A DNA stretch of 64,000 bases, taken from NCBI GenBank assembly GCA_001695595.3, contig MBPM02000010.1, positions 1,116,001 through 1,180,000 of the forward strand, in the 5' to 3' direction. Shown in pieces: positions 20,862 to 32,000 of this stretch. The notes under the pieces were generated by a model. That model was not told where the DNA came from. It made no database searches and saw nothing but the letters and a program-made list of their open reading frames with translations. A program made the position numbers and the translations under genes. The DNA comes from Plasmopara viticola (lineage: Eukaryota > Oomycota > Peronosporomycetes > Peronosporales > Peronosporaceae). The number at the start of each line of letters is the position of its first letter. The first letter of the stretch is position 1.

Positions 20862-22403
20862 TTTTCGTGCTCGCTAAGTTTTTGAGTTTGGTCCGGCAAA
20901 TTAGAAAATAAGCAACACAATGTGCGCTAAATGGTTTGTCACTACAGATTTTATTGAGCGCGTGCACGCGATGAGATAGGCGAGGCAGTAACATGTACAA
21001 CCTTTACATCGCTCGTAACCTTGTGTTTGCAAATTATAAAGACCTTGAATGCATCACTTAGCGACAATATTAAAGTAAATTACACCACTCTAATCCATTC
21101 GCAGTGCTATTTAAAGTAAAGCACATAATTTAATTTCCTCTTGATTATGTTCAGCTCATTATAATAGGGTATATCGTGACGGAATACGCCTGATTTGCAG
21201 TAAAGATATTCCGTTACTGCCATCACTCAAAAAGAGCTCCTTATTTATTTGTGATGCCGGTGAAGCTGAGATAATGGAAGCCCCCCCGGTTTCGTGAACC
21301 CCCCCACACCCTATTTTTATAGCATCTCTACACCATTTTGATTGGCTTTTGAGTCACAAAAAGTGAAAACTGAGACGAAAGAGGAGTTGAAGCCAAGGTC
21401 GTGGTTGCGAGTACGACGCAGAGGAGGACGACTTCGTACCGGTGGTGCAGACTGCAGAAGACGCACAACAATCCATTAACAGTTTGGGCAGGAAGAAAAT
21501 TTTGTGGAAAGCTTCGGCTAGGTGAGGAGTTCCTGATAATAAATCAGCTCGCGTACCAAATCGAGAGACTTGTTTAGTTAAGTCGTCGTCTATACGTTTT
21601 GACCGAGAGTTAGTACGTAATGGCTGGCTTCACGAGCAGGCGAATGTTATGTACGTATATGAATAGGAATCTTGTCTGCCAAAATATGAATTGACTTGAG
21701 AATTTCTAGGAAATGGTGGTAATGACGATATTTTGTACTGATTAAGAGAACGAACGTAGCAACAGGAGAGTACTGGGCATTGCTGCAGTACTACAAAGGC
21801 AGCACCTTTGACAAGCTACGTGATAGATACATTTGCAGGATGATATGCTGTTTGTACGCTTTTTAGATCCCGATGACACCAAGCGACCGTTCTGTTAAGA
21901 GCTAGCTGGTGAAGAGTTTTCTTTTGGGCCACCGTTCGGGATTTAAATTGAAGGGCCCTGTATTTAGTAATTTAGTAGTCGAGGTGTGCTATAAATAGTA
22001 GGGTGTGGGGATTAACGAAAACTGCTCTTTTTTTACTTGTGGCCTGAGCTATAAAAACCTCTGCGCTGAGACATGCTTACTGTTAATTCTAAGACTCTTC
22101 CATATCAAGTTCTACTTTCATCAGGTTTAGGTGAAAGAAAGTGACAGAATTGCTTGGCAATCGAGTAATAGTATTTATATAGCAAAACCGATATTTCTCA
22201 CACCTACAACGCTACATCCCTTTTACACTATGTCCACAATAACAGTAGGTTTTGTCGTAGCTATTCGCAATCTCACTCACAAAATTCGATAAGTCACCGC
22301 TTCTATGTGAACAACTGTTTTCATTCCGTCAAATCCAAAAAATACATGAAACAACCCCTACATTGTTCTCGTACGGGCTAGTGATACATTGACAGTTGCA
22401 TAT
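20862..22403. other. Intergenic region between AA17-like genes 1 and 2
   Basis: The first 160 bp upstream of gene 1 (20862-21020) retain traces of the upstream block shared by the other paralogues, including TTTTCGT next to the ATG, GGCAAATTA about 30 bp out and TTTACATCGCTCG about 140 bp out. Beyond it lies an inverted-repeat element at 21287-22024, listed separately. The rest shows nothing I recognise. Confidence 0.5.
21287..22024. mobile_element. Decayed DNA transposon or MITE with inverted ends
   Basis: The left end (21287-21324) contains CCCACACCCTATTTTTATAGCA; reverse-complemented, the right end (21987-22024) contains CCCACACCCTACTATTTATAGCA, and both carry a GTTT-CGT-A motif outside a run of C. 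The imperfect inverted ends are about 38 bp and the element is 738 bp. The interior has a short Arg/Lys-rich frame near 21360-21480 but no transposase motif I can name. No clear target-site duplication was found, so superfamily is undetermined. Confidence 0.5.
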
Positions 22404-23267
22404 CTAACGGCGGCGACGCACTGAACACTTGTCATTGGGTGAAGTACTTGGCGTTGCACCTGTGCCTTTCGAGCCGGCCTGTTCTGCCTCATTTGCAGCG
22501 GAAGGCGTTGTAGATTCACTAGGCGTGGCGGGCGGCGTTGCAGATTCACTGGGCGTAGCAGGGGTATCTGAATTCCCGGAATTTCCGGAATCACTGCCTT
22601 TGGAGTCGGTCTGGTCTGCCGTGGATGCACCGGAAGGTGTTCCAGATCCACTAGACGTAGCAGGTGTGGCTGCTGATTTCTTAGCGCCCGAACCTCCCTT
22701 AATCGGAACACAATCGGCGTAGATCTGCCACGGAGCCATGTGCAGGCCTAAATATAGCGAGAGTAGCACTCCTTTGCCTTCACATTTCGACTTGTCATAT
22801 GGAAGCTTGGCGGGAGCTCCCGGAAAAGTGTTGTGACAATTCCAATCTGAAAATGCTAGCTCCTCATCGCACCAGACTTCGCATGGGCCTTGATGGTCGA
22901 ACTTGTCCCATTCCACTGCATCAGGCAGCTCTTGTGGTTCACCGTCGATCAGCGCGAAGCCGCATTCATTCGTGGCACCCGACTCCAGGGTCTGGGTTTC
23001 GAAGGCCATTTCTTTAAGCGACTTGTACTTGCTGTCGTTAAATGCCGTCCAATACGCCTTGATATTCGATTCCGAGTCAGCGGTGTAGGTCATGCCTTTT
23101 GGGAGGGGCAACACACTGGCAGAATCAATAAAACCAGAAGGACTGTTCCTGCTGTAGAATCCGTCAGGCCAGGTTGCCACCGGTAACGTCATTTGATTGT
23201 GCGCTTTCGTGGAAGCAGTCAGCACGACTACTGCAAGCGCAGAGACCTTAACAAGGCTTCTTCCCAT
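22404..23267 (-). CDS. Secreted AA17-like lytic polysaccharide monooxygenase 2
   Basis: A 287-residue protein, the shortest of the set because its linker is only about 90 residues. Signal peptide 1-22, mature start HNQMTLPVATWPDGF, GPCEVWCDEEL and LGLHMAPWQIYADC, with the same six-cysteine spacing as gene 1. From residue 92 onward the domain is nearly the same as in genes 4 and 5 (CHNTFPGAPAKLPYDK). The linker has two acidic modules and few ATPPATPSES repeats, then NDKCSVRRRR. The start is fixed by the signal peptide and by the TTTTCG preceding the ATG in all copies except gene 3, which has TTTCG after ATGG. Confidence 0.82.
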   Translation of the reverse strand: MGRSLVKVSALAVVVLTASTKAHNQMTLPVATWPDGFYSRNSPSGFIDSASVLPLPKGMTYTADSESNIKAYWTAFNDSKYKSLKEMAFETQTLESGATNECGFALIDGEPQELPDAVEWDKFDHQGPCEVWCDEELAFSDWNCHNTFPGAPAKLPYDKSKCEGKGVLLSLYLGLHMAPWQIYADCVPIKGGSGAKKSAATPATSSGSGTPSGASTADQTDSKGSDSGNSGNSDTPATPSESATPPATPSESTTPSAANEAEQAGSKGTGATPSTSPNDKCSVRRRR

Positions 23268-24866
23268 TTTTCGTTGTAGCTAAGTTTTGGAGTTGGCAAG
23301 GCAAATTCCAGAATGAACAGACTGCACTACTGATTCGCTAGCCTTTGGAAAGCGTGTGCAGGTAATGGATAAGGAAAAGCAGGACAACACGTACAACTTT
23401 TACATCGCTCGATCTTCTGCCGCTGATTATTCAACGAGGCTGAAATATTCAAACAGATGGACTTGACTCATTGCATTGATCCAGAAGAACTTTTCTCGTT
23501 CCCAGAAGTAGGAAAGAACGATTATACGATTAGCAAAATGCCAAAAAACAGAAGGCAATCCATGGAGTGCATTCCGTGCTCTAAGGAGAAGAGCACATTA
23601 AAAAGTTCAGTGCGTTCGCGCACTGAACTTCTTAAGGATGGTCTTATCAATTGCTACTGACAAAGTAGCTTTCTAAACAACAAAATATAGGGACGGATTA
23701 GTAATTACTTATCTAGGGGAATAACATTATTATATAACTGTAAAAAGAGCTGCAATGTAAAAGGCATCTCAGCTTTTGATATCATTTTTAATATATCGCA
23801 GATGAATTTGCTGAAACTTTCTGGTGTGATTCAGTCGACTCGCAACAGTGTCGTCGTTCATTTTCCCCCATAATTTGCTGTCTGTACATGCTATACTTGT
23901 TTTCCGTAATGTCATATGCTAGTTGCCGCTTCTTTTTTCTCACATAAATTGTTTTTTGTCCTGCGCTGGGTAAAGGTAAACAGATTACTACATCTGGCGA
24001 TGCAAAATAGTGGCATTTCCAATCTTCAATATTGAACGATGGGAATATTGCAAAAGGTGACTTAATCTGAAAAAATCCTTAGAATGTGATACAAAATGTA
24101 GAAGACACTGGTACAAAATTGACATTCGATAAACTAGTCTTGGCTGGTAATTTTCCACATGTAGTCAAACATAAGACGATGTAAAATTGAGCACAAGTCG
24201 ATATTACTAACAATCTTGGTCTTCTTGTCGTAAAGTGAGGTTTGCACATACGAATTTGGTAGATGTGGTGATTGACTTTTGCTTAGCCATGATATAGAGA
24301 AGGCTGGTGCTGATGCTTTTTTGACGATAAATTTGCTTGATAAACCGAATAGACAAAGCTACGTGTTCATGGAGAACTATCTCTAAGATATATGTCCAAT
24401 TTGTCCTCACATAAAAATCCTTTGACGCGATGCTTTCAGCCAAGACACCATTCGGTGTACATTTTAAATTTATGTGACTGGACAAAGCCAGGGTAACGAG
24501 CTTCTGATGCACGTCTGAAGTTTCTGTAGCACTTTTAGATAAGAATGTTTGTGAAACTTTTCGCGAGTATGCGCCGCTAAAACCTAGCTGTGTTTACTGA
24601 TTATATAAACGAGCGGTGACAACAATTGATTTGTACGATACATGCAAAAGTACAGTAGTATAGGGAGCTCAATCTTGAGGATGCTGTATCATAAAGCTTT
24701 CGGCAGCGAATAGCAACCATCGCGTAATTTTGACTAAGCTAACGCCAAATCCTTAAATCCTCGCAGCAATAAACACTGTTTTGACTTTTATACCCAGGTA
24801 AATCCGATTGGTTAAAACTATGAACACAGCGTATAAGACGGTCTAGACCTAACCACAACGCACTTC
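23268..24866. other. Upstream flank of AA17-like gene 2, no gene
   Basis: The proximal 170 bp match the shared AA17 upstream block (GAAAGCGTGTG, GGAAAAGCAG, TTTACATCGCTCG). A short plus-strand frame at 23457-23660 (67 codons) shows no domain and covers the hairpin listed at 23603-23630. A minus-strand frame at 24207-24512 (101 codons) is not recognised and is likely chance. Confidence 0.5.
23603..23630. repeat. Perfect 12-bp hairpin with TTCG loop
   Basis: AAGTTCAGTGCG, loop TTCG, then CGCACTGAACTT. The stem is perfect and the loop is the UUCG tetraloop sequence, though closed by G-C rather than the most stable C-G. It lies about 340 bp upstream of AA17-like gene 2. No run of T follows. Confidence 0.7.
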
Positions 24867-25292
24867 GCGCGCCAAGCAATCATGTAAAGACATCATTTTC
24901 CAATTGCATGTCAGCGCAAGGAATGACCTTCTTTTTTGCTATGAGCTCAAAATCAAACAACAAACTACTCTTTGCATCAGATTTAATTGCTTTTCCTTTC
25001 AATTACACCAGACCAAACTCTCGGGGTAAAAGTTGGTTGCAAAATCCAGTTGCGAATCAAGTGATTTAATTGGATGTGGGAGTGTTTGCATGCCCGAAAG
25101 GCTCCGTTTTATTGCAAATTTTTACCCTCGTGAATTAAGACTGGTGGAACAAAAAAAGCAACTAAATCTGATGCAAAGGGTAACTCGACGCTCGATCTTG
25201 AGCTCACACGCAGAAGAGAAAGCAACCTCTAAAGCTGAGACACAGTTTGAAAGTGTTAGTACTAATTGGAACGACTAGATTGCTTGGCGCGC
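24867..25292. mobile_element. Fold-back MITE-like element, 426 bp
   Basis: Perfect 15-bp inverted ends, GCGCGCCAAGCAATC at 24867-24881 and its reverse complement at 25278-25292. The inverted symmetry continues inward: a left block with CTTTGCATCAGATTTAATTG (near 24972) pairs with AACTAAATCTGATGCAAAG (near 25160), and GAGCTCA blocks and TTCCAATT blocks pair at matching distances. The whole element would fold on a centre near 25080. It holds an 81-codon frame that I regard as incidental. Flanking duplications are not clear. Confidence 0.65.
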
Positions 25293-25429
25293 CAATTGTA
25301 TTGTAGTTCGGTCTTGGACTCTTTTCAGATGTAGTTTTATGCTTAAGATTTTTGGCTTTAAAATGATTGATTAATGATAGCTAGTACACGACAAGTAAAT
25401 CAAAAATTATACTGCCTCGTGTTGTGGTG

Positions 25430-28250
25430 ACGCCGCCCAATACATGTTCTAAGAATCTGATGACGTCACATGGATTGCGGTAATGTTTTTCAACAGTGTC
25501 ATGGTTACATACATTACGGACGTATGCGTAGTCGCTCATTGGTCAAGCTTGAACAAACAGGTTAGATCTAGTAGGCTTTAAAGTAGCACGAAGCAGCAAA
25601 CTAAGGACTTAAATGTATCCACTTTGGTTCTTACCTTCTAGTAGACAGGCTAATAGCCCTCCTTCGCAGCAACGCTATGGCAAACAAGTACGCCGAAGTC
25701 ATCCTAGATTACTACCTTCAACATGAAAATGACTTGAGGCTAAAGGAGAGGTGGTCCTCACTAAAGGAGCAGTGCGAAATACTTGATGCAATCTTTTACG
25801 CAAAGCACGAAACAATGAGCACGATGCAGGATGGCTGGAAACTCTACGCCATAGAAAGCCTAAATAACGAATAGCAAAACACACACGCTTACAATTAAGT
25901 TAATGTAGCTACTTTCCCGGGACAGACGTCATGACCAGCAAGAATTGGACGTGACGTCATGGGGGTGGGGCTGGCGAACGACATCAATGCGTTAGAAATT
26001 AATGCTTAAAACGCTATTATCCAATACCATAGGTGGCTACGTGCACCATGACGGCATGCATTATACACTGCAATTTCTACAATTGCCCAACGATTCATAA
26101 TCGTTCACAATGACACGTCGATTTTACGAATCTTAAATGGAGAGTTGCACCAGCATCTGGAAATATTTCGACGAGCTTGTTGCAAGCTTACAGACAACGA
26201 GAGAGCTGGTTGTTGAGTCGAGCCAGCTGATAGTACTTCCTAGTAGTCTGCCTTTGAAAGACGAGTAAAGTTCATTGTTTGTAAAGACTGTATCGGACAT
26301 AACGCTCAGACAAATATTCTTATTGTGATCATTATAATCACAAGAAGCAAAATCGCTTGGCTGGGAATTGAATAAATAGCGATGATGCGGTATTTTAAGA
26401 GTGCATCAAATGACCAGCTGGATGGCTATCGACAGGATGCCACATCTTATATTACCCCGCACAGGTGGAACTTGTTCGCATATAGGTTTTTAAGACAAGG
26501 ATCGAAGTGACGAATGTAGACTGCAAAAATTTACTTATAATGTAACCCTTTCATATACGCCAAACAAATGACGAAGAAATGTTGTTTGCTTGGCTGGTAC
26601 CTAGATTATGAGCTGCATCAAAGTTGTCTCATTAAAAGTCAATGTGGTGCCTTGTTATTGAATATTGTGGTTTGGGGTGTGAAAAACCAGCAGGTATTTG
26701 ATTTTCGCTTAACAATCCTAAAGCACAATGAAAAATCACAGGTTTACCCTATCTTACTTCACACCGCATCTCAATCAAACGATGGCAATACAATCCCTAT
26801 ACAAAGCATTTATACATCTCACTTGCCTCATTTTGCACGATGCCAACAGAATCATTGTGAGCTGAATCTTTGATCCCATGCAAGTATTGATCAATCAACG
26901 GCATCGCGAAGAATACTTGCGTTGATGGAAAGCAGAAAATACGCGGCAAAAAATATGATACTATTGTGCTAGTCACAACTCTAACGGTGTCTCTCTCGCC
27001 TGCAGGTGCTCTGACACTAACGCCGGACTAAACAGTACCTTTTGGATGTGGTTGCCCGTCCACTTAAGTGAGCTATCTCTAGCTGCTTTATTCTGAATTC
27101 ATGAATATCGAACCAATTGCCCTGTCGAGCACAAATCACTGATTTTGTTTCCATCTTAAGATTAGAGGAATATAGCTGGCCAACACTGAAAAGACTACAG
27201 TTAGTTTACAATCAACAAATGTTACTAACCTAATTTCAGATGCGCTTTGCCGTTTTCTAAAATAAGAACGCTCAAGTCACGGCTATTCAAGCGCCCTTAA
27301 GCTCAAAGACAGGTAGCTAGCCGTAGCCTAAATGAGCAAATCAACCCAGTGAAGATTTCAATGGCTTTTGAACGGCGCAAATTGTACAGGAAGTCGAACT
27401 CGCGCTCATAATAATGAGCACATCTAGGTGGCTTAGCAGAACGGACGACGGAAGATCGTGTTACTAACGAGCTAAGTACGCCATGTGACAGTTCTACTAA
27501 CCCACACATAAAGCGGATTTGTGATATTTGAGTGGTCTGCGCGCCCCACTGATTTATATATTTCCATCCTGAAAAAAGGGGGTAGGAACTCGGTCCCAGA
27601 TTTGGACTGGATAGCTATCAAAATTCCGTGCTAGAGACAGCTTAGTTCTAGCGCGAAAAGTTCTGGTGGCTTCTTACCTCTTTAATGCAACAAGAGTCAT
27701 CCAAGGTACCGCCGAGGACATCAGTTGAACATCGGTCTGAAGAGACCACGATCGCGTGGGGAACGACCAGTGGTTGCACTTTCTGCACTTAAAAGCTAGA
27801 TGTAAGAGTAATGACCGGCGACGCCGTAGATGTGAAGCACTTGTGAAAGCATGTAGCCCAATGAATGCTGTTGACGGAGTGGCTGCACCTTAAATCGTTA
27901 AAAGTGCTTTTTCTTCATACTCTGCTGCCTGGTTCCTTTGGTTATCAATTGCTATATCATTGTAAGCTTGATTTTTTTGGATTTTGCCACCGCCACTTAT
28001 GCTAATGCAAATCTAAACCTCGCGAAAAGGATGGAAAACAAAAGCGAGAAAACAGTGATGCTTTAAGGTTTGTATTCTGTAGCGTCAAGTTCAGCATTAT
28101 AAAGCCATAATCAATCCTAGCATCATTATTATTAGCATGTCATATGAGTTATCTGCGACTTCGATGGAGATAAACCGTACTGGTATAAACACCGCTTTGC
28201 TTACGGCAATATTTTGGCAGGCCTAAGTTGCAGATTTGATTTATATATAA
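25430..28250 (+). mobile_element. Decayed Ty1/Copia element A
   Basis: The piece begins with LTR-like sequence, then CCTTCGCAGCAACGCTATGGCAAAC, which opens a gag-like frame (25677-25874, MANKYAEVILDYY...). Near 26200 the residues LIVLPSSLPLK match the gag segment of the other copies, and near 26410-26480 a broken protease-like patch with the residues TSYITPHRWNLFAY resembles the Copia DSGAT-H-MTPHRDLF pattern. Stops and shifts interrupt every frame. The part after 27280 is shared with elements B and C but codes for nothing I recognise. Boundaries are approximate. Confidence 0.6.
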
Positions 28251-28369
28251 TAATGTGTTAAATAATGGGTAAAATAAGTAATGTATCAAACAAGTGAGCT
28301 TCTTCAATGCAACCTATTGCACACGTTGATCCGATAATAGTGAGTGGTGATCACCAAGAGATATAATAA

Positions 28370-29010
28370 ATTCCTGCACGCCTCCACTGCGCAAGGCGCC
28401 ATGACCCTGTCACATCTGGTAACACTTGTAGGAGAACCTGCGCGCACGCGAGCACAGTGACTACCTGAGCCGTAGCAAAGGCCCTCAAATGAGTTTTAGT
28501 ATTTTCTCGCACCACTTAGACGAGCATTATACGCGGTTGCGGGCATCTATGGCCCTGACGAGGCAACAGCATTCGTAGGCATTACTATTGCAAAGCAGCC
28601 GAAAACGTCTTACGCTCGATTTTTACGAGAAAACCTATGGTCTTGAGCCTAGAATCCCGGTCGTGGCGCCTTTTGTGAGGTCGAAGACGGTAAAGCTTTA
28701 GGCTTCCACCTTTCAATGTAAGAGAAAAAAGAACCCTTTTGTCCGAATAAGGGGCCACAAGGGTGGCATTGCTTAGGGATAAAGTGTTGGGCGTGGCATT
28801 CGCACTCTCTTGGCTTGAAAGCCGGGTCGAAATCTGATCACTCTGTACTTGACTATTACTTTATGTGCTCCCAAAGTACCATTCGGCGAGCACTTACTTC
28901 TATTAGAACTTGTGCTTTTTTGGCTGCAAGCAATGAAAGCGTGAGCTTCGCAGATATTCTCATCAGTAAAAAGGGCTAATAGCCCATATTATTTAAGCGC
29001 CACCTCAGAC
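28370..29010 (+). mobile_element. Decayed Ty3/Gypsy gag fragment 1
   Basis: Sequence shared with 41280-41970, including CCACTGCGCAAGG-GCCATGACCCTGTCACATCTGG-type text and a stretch encoding GVAFALSWLESRVE-like residues near 28780-28830, equivalent to the gag segment VAFALSYLKGRAKSW of the second copy. Several stops and shifts are present. I read it as a remnant of the retrotransposon gag domain. Confidence 0.5.
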
Positions 29011-32000
29011 AAGTCAAGATGATTGTATTTTTGGATGGCCTAAAGGTAGGCCCGCCACGCATTCATACTCCTTGGAGTGCAGGCGACAGCTATACAGGGG
29101 CAATTTAAATTGCTTTCCTAAAGGTATACAGCCACCGACAAGCTCGCTCCGCGAGAATGCCGCGAATGGGCAGTCTTTCGTCCTATAGGACCTGGAGAAG
29201 CGATGTCTAAAGATCGGCTGACTCGGTTTCGCTCTCAATAAACTCCAGTGTTGTCGAGCGAAGACAAATACATTAGTATGGAGGCGTCAAAATAGAACGC
29301 ATGAATAGTGTTTAAATCAAAAGGGACCAACAAGGTACAATTCTTCCTCGCCCAGGTGCGATTTGAGTTACTACAAGAAACCGTTCTCTCGGAGCCCACG
29401 AAAAAACGATGGCCACTGGACCGCACAGAGCCCACGAAACGATGGCCCCTGAAGCGATGAGTTGTTATTGCCACTAAGAACTTAAGGATTTGACATTTTA
29501 AGAGAAGAATTCAGCAGCAGTGGGCTGCTAGCTATTCATGCAAGCTTATAAAAGTATGATACCTACTCTGAGTTTAAAACAATTTCGGCACGTTGCAACA
29601 ATTAGCACTCTGGCAAGTAGTCGCAGTCTGTCAAAAAAAGGTTGACCGTCTGTCTGACAGCATTTATAGGAAAGAAGTTGGCTTCAATTTGACAAGTTAA
29701 CACAACGGCTTTAGCCCATCAAGTTGATCTAGGGCATTTCATGGCTTGACAAGCACTTCCGCTGGGCCGATGTATGAGACAAGACCGTAGGTGTGTGCTA
29801 GAAAAATTTAGTATTACCATTTATGATGTGCGTAGAGCTTTTAAAAGAAAGCCTTCACCGAATTAAGCCTGAAGCAATGGGAGGTAGTGAGGTATTGATA
29901 GACCCCCAACAGTAGACGACACGACGTCTTGAAAACCTTCCAAAGCGAGTACCCAGGATCCGCTAGCAGACCCGGCTGCTGGAGCCGTTAAAGATAGCGT
30001 TTTGCATGTGGGTAACTTAAAATCAAAGTTTGGTAACACAAAACCATTAATTGCGCTCAAAATATCTCGACAAGCGGTTAGCATAACTTTACAGGTGGGT
30101 AAAATCAAACATCAAAGGCAGGTAATAAAGTCCCGCAAGCGCGTAAAGTTGATTAGCAAGACAAAGTGGGTGGCATAGGAAGCCACGTGGATAGCAGATT
30201 ACTACAAGAGTGGGCTACATGCTTTACACAAATAAAGCGTGAATGCGGGACAAATTTAATGCCTGGGTATCACGAACGACACTGCTTATAATAGTCATGG
30301 TAGCCATTAAAACAGGTCTGGCATGATTTTGCCGGCTAAAGGCGATACAGAATGAGAAATACCAAGCGCTATGTATCTAAGCCGGCTCTGTACATTTTTC
30401 CGTAAGAAAGCTGGTTGGAATTGGGAGTAACTTAGCTTTTCGAGTATCTTTTGGCTAATTTAAGGTGCACCATATCTCTGAAGATATTACAATCTTTGGC
30501 ATTTTTTGGCCGATAACACAACACTGAAAGACATAATGCGCGTAAGCCATTTTTGAGTGCAAATTAAACTCAACAAAATGATTAGTCCACTCATGTTGTG
30601 CTTCTTCGCACATACTGCGCAGTGCGTATCTTATAGCAAGATGAACACCAAATCGTCGAATGTAGAGAAACCGCTGTTTACACTTGAAAAAGCTTTGGCC
30701 AAAATACCGCAGTCCGAATCCGACACCACCGTTTACAACATTCATATACGACATCCACAAATAGCCTTCCCGTTTGTTTTCTGTCAATACTAGCTTAAAT
30801 ATACTATTTTTATCAATTGAGACACGAACACCGCTACGCTTCATCATTCATCTATCGTCGGTAGGTCAACAACAAAGTCGACTTCAATGGGATTACATCA
30901 TTTCGCTCGGATTGGCATCTCTTTCAAAGCACCGACGGGAAAGCCGCTATTTAAGCTGTACGACAGGTCTCACATAATACTACATACTTGACCATTTCGT
31001 AAGTCATTTATTTGCTTTAGGGACGGCCGAAAACACCGCCAACTTGCCTCAAGAAGTAAGTTGTACGTTAAGTCTTTCTAGTTCGGAGCAACGACTCGGC
31101 TTGAACCTCGACACATTCTATAGTAAAACGTATCTTCTGTATACGCATATCGATGTGATTGCGATAGGTTCACGATTTTGCTTTATCATCTTTGTCTGTG
31201 ATAAAGAGACTAATCGCTTTAAACGCTCATTTGTTTTGTGTATATGACGAATTCTCTCGTCAATAGAGCTTTCAGATCAGCTGATGTGAGTCAATTTAAA
31301 ATCAATTCAACACGAAGGAGCATCGGCAGTTTTAATCAGCTTATAGGCTTGTATACAACGTCAGGTTCGCGGGAGATGACAACCATCTCGTCTTTCTTTA
31401 AAAAGCGCAGCGTGTTTAGCGTTGTCGCTAGGGACGCGTAATCTATAAAGATTACAAAGACTTTAAAGCCCGAAAAAGGCTTTTAGAACTTTCCCAGTGT
31501 GTACTTCATGACAATATTAACTTTGACGAAGTGAAACCGCTCGGCAGCTTTATATTATCTGGAATGGACCAAGATGACTCGCTCGTGATTGACCTTTTCT
31601 AGATAACACAAATCGATGGCACATACAAAAGTATACTTAATATTGAGTGATTCCCATAACAGATCGAATTAAGGCTTGGCGAAAACCGCATAGCCAGCCT
31701 CGTGTAAATGGAAATGGCTGGCTAGAAAATCACGTTTTTGAATACTTTTGGGAGCGTAGCGCAGGCCAAGTCGAGAAACGTATCACTTCTTGACGTCCAT
31801 CGGCTTTTTACAAGCAGCCATAAATTCCGATTTCTCTGCCGCATATTGTATATGTCAATGTAGACTTAAAGGCTTATCAGCCCTTATGGTCTCAAAAGCT
31901 TGTACCAGGTGACTAAAATGAGTCTTCAGTGCCGACTCCGTCTTTACAGAGCGACTTTAATAAAACATATACAAATTTTCTGGCCGAAAGGCTGTATGCG

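Noticed and set aside
25033..25278. Frame containing R-x-L-R-like text, considered as an RXLR effector
   Set aside because: No signal peptide, no EER, and it lies wholly inside the fold-back element. No convincing RXLR or Crinkler gene was found elsewhere in the window.
29863..30108. Minus-strand frame with ACRDILSAINGF, faintly like a glycolipid transfer domain
   Set aside because: Only one short patch is suggestive, the rest does not align and no neighbouring exon continues it.
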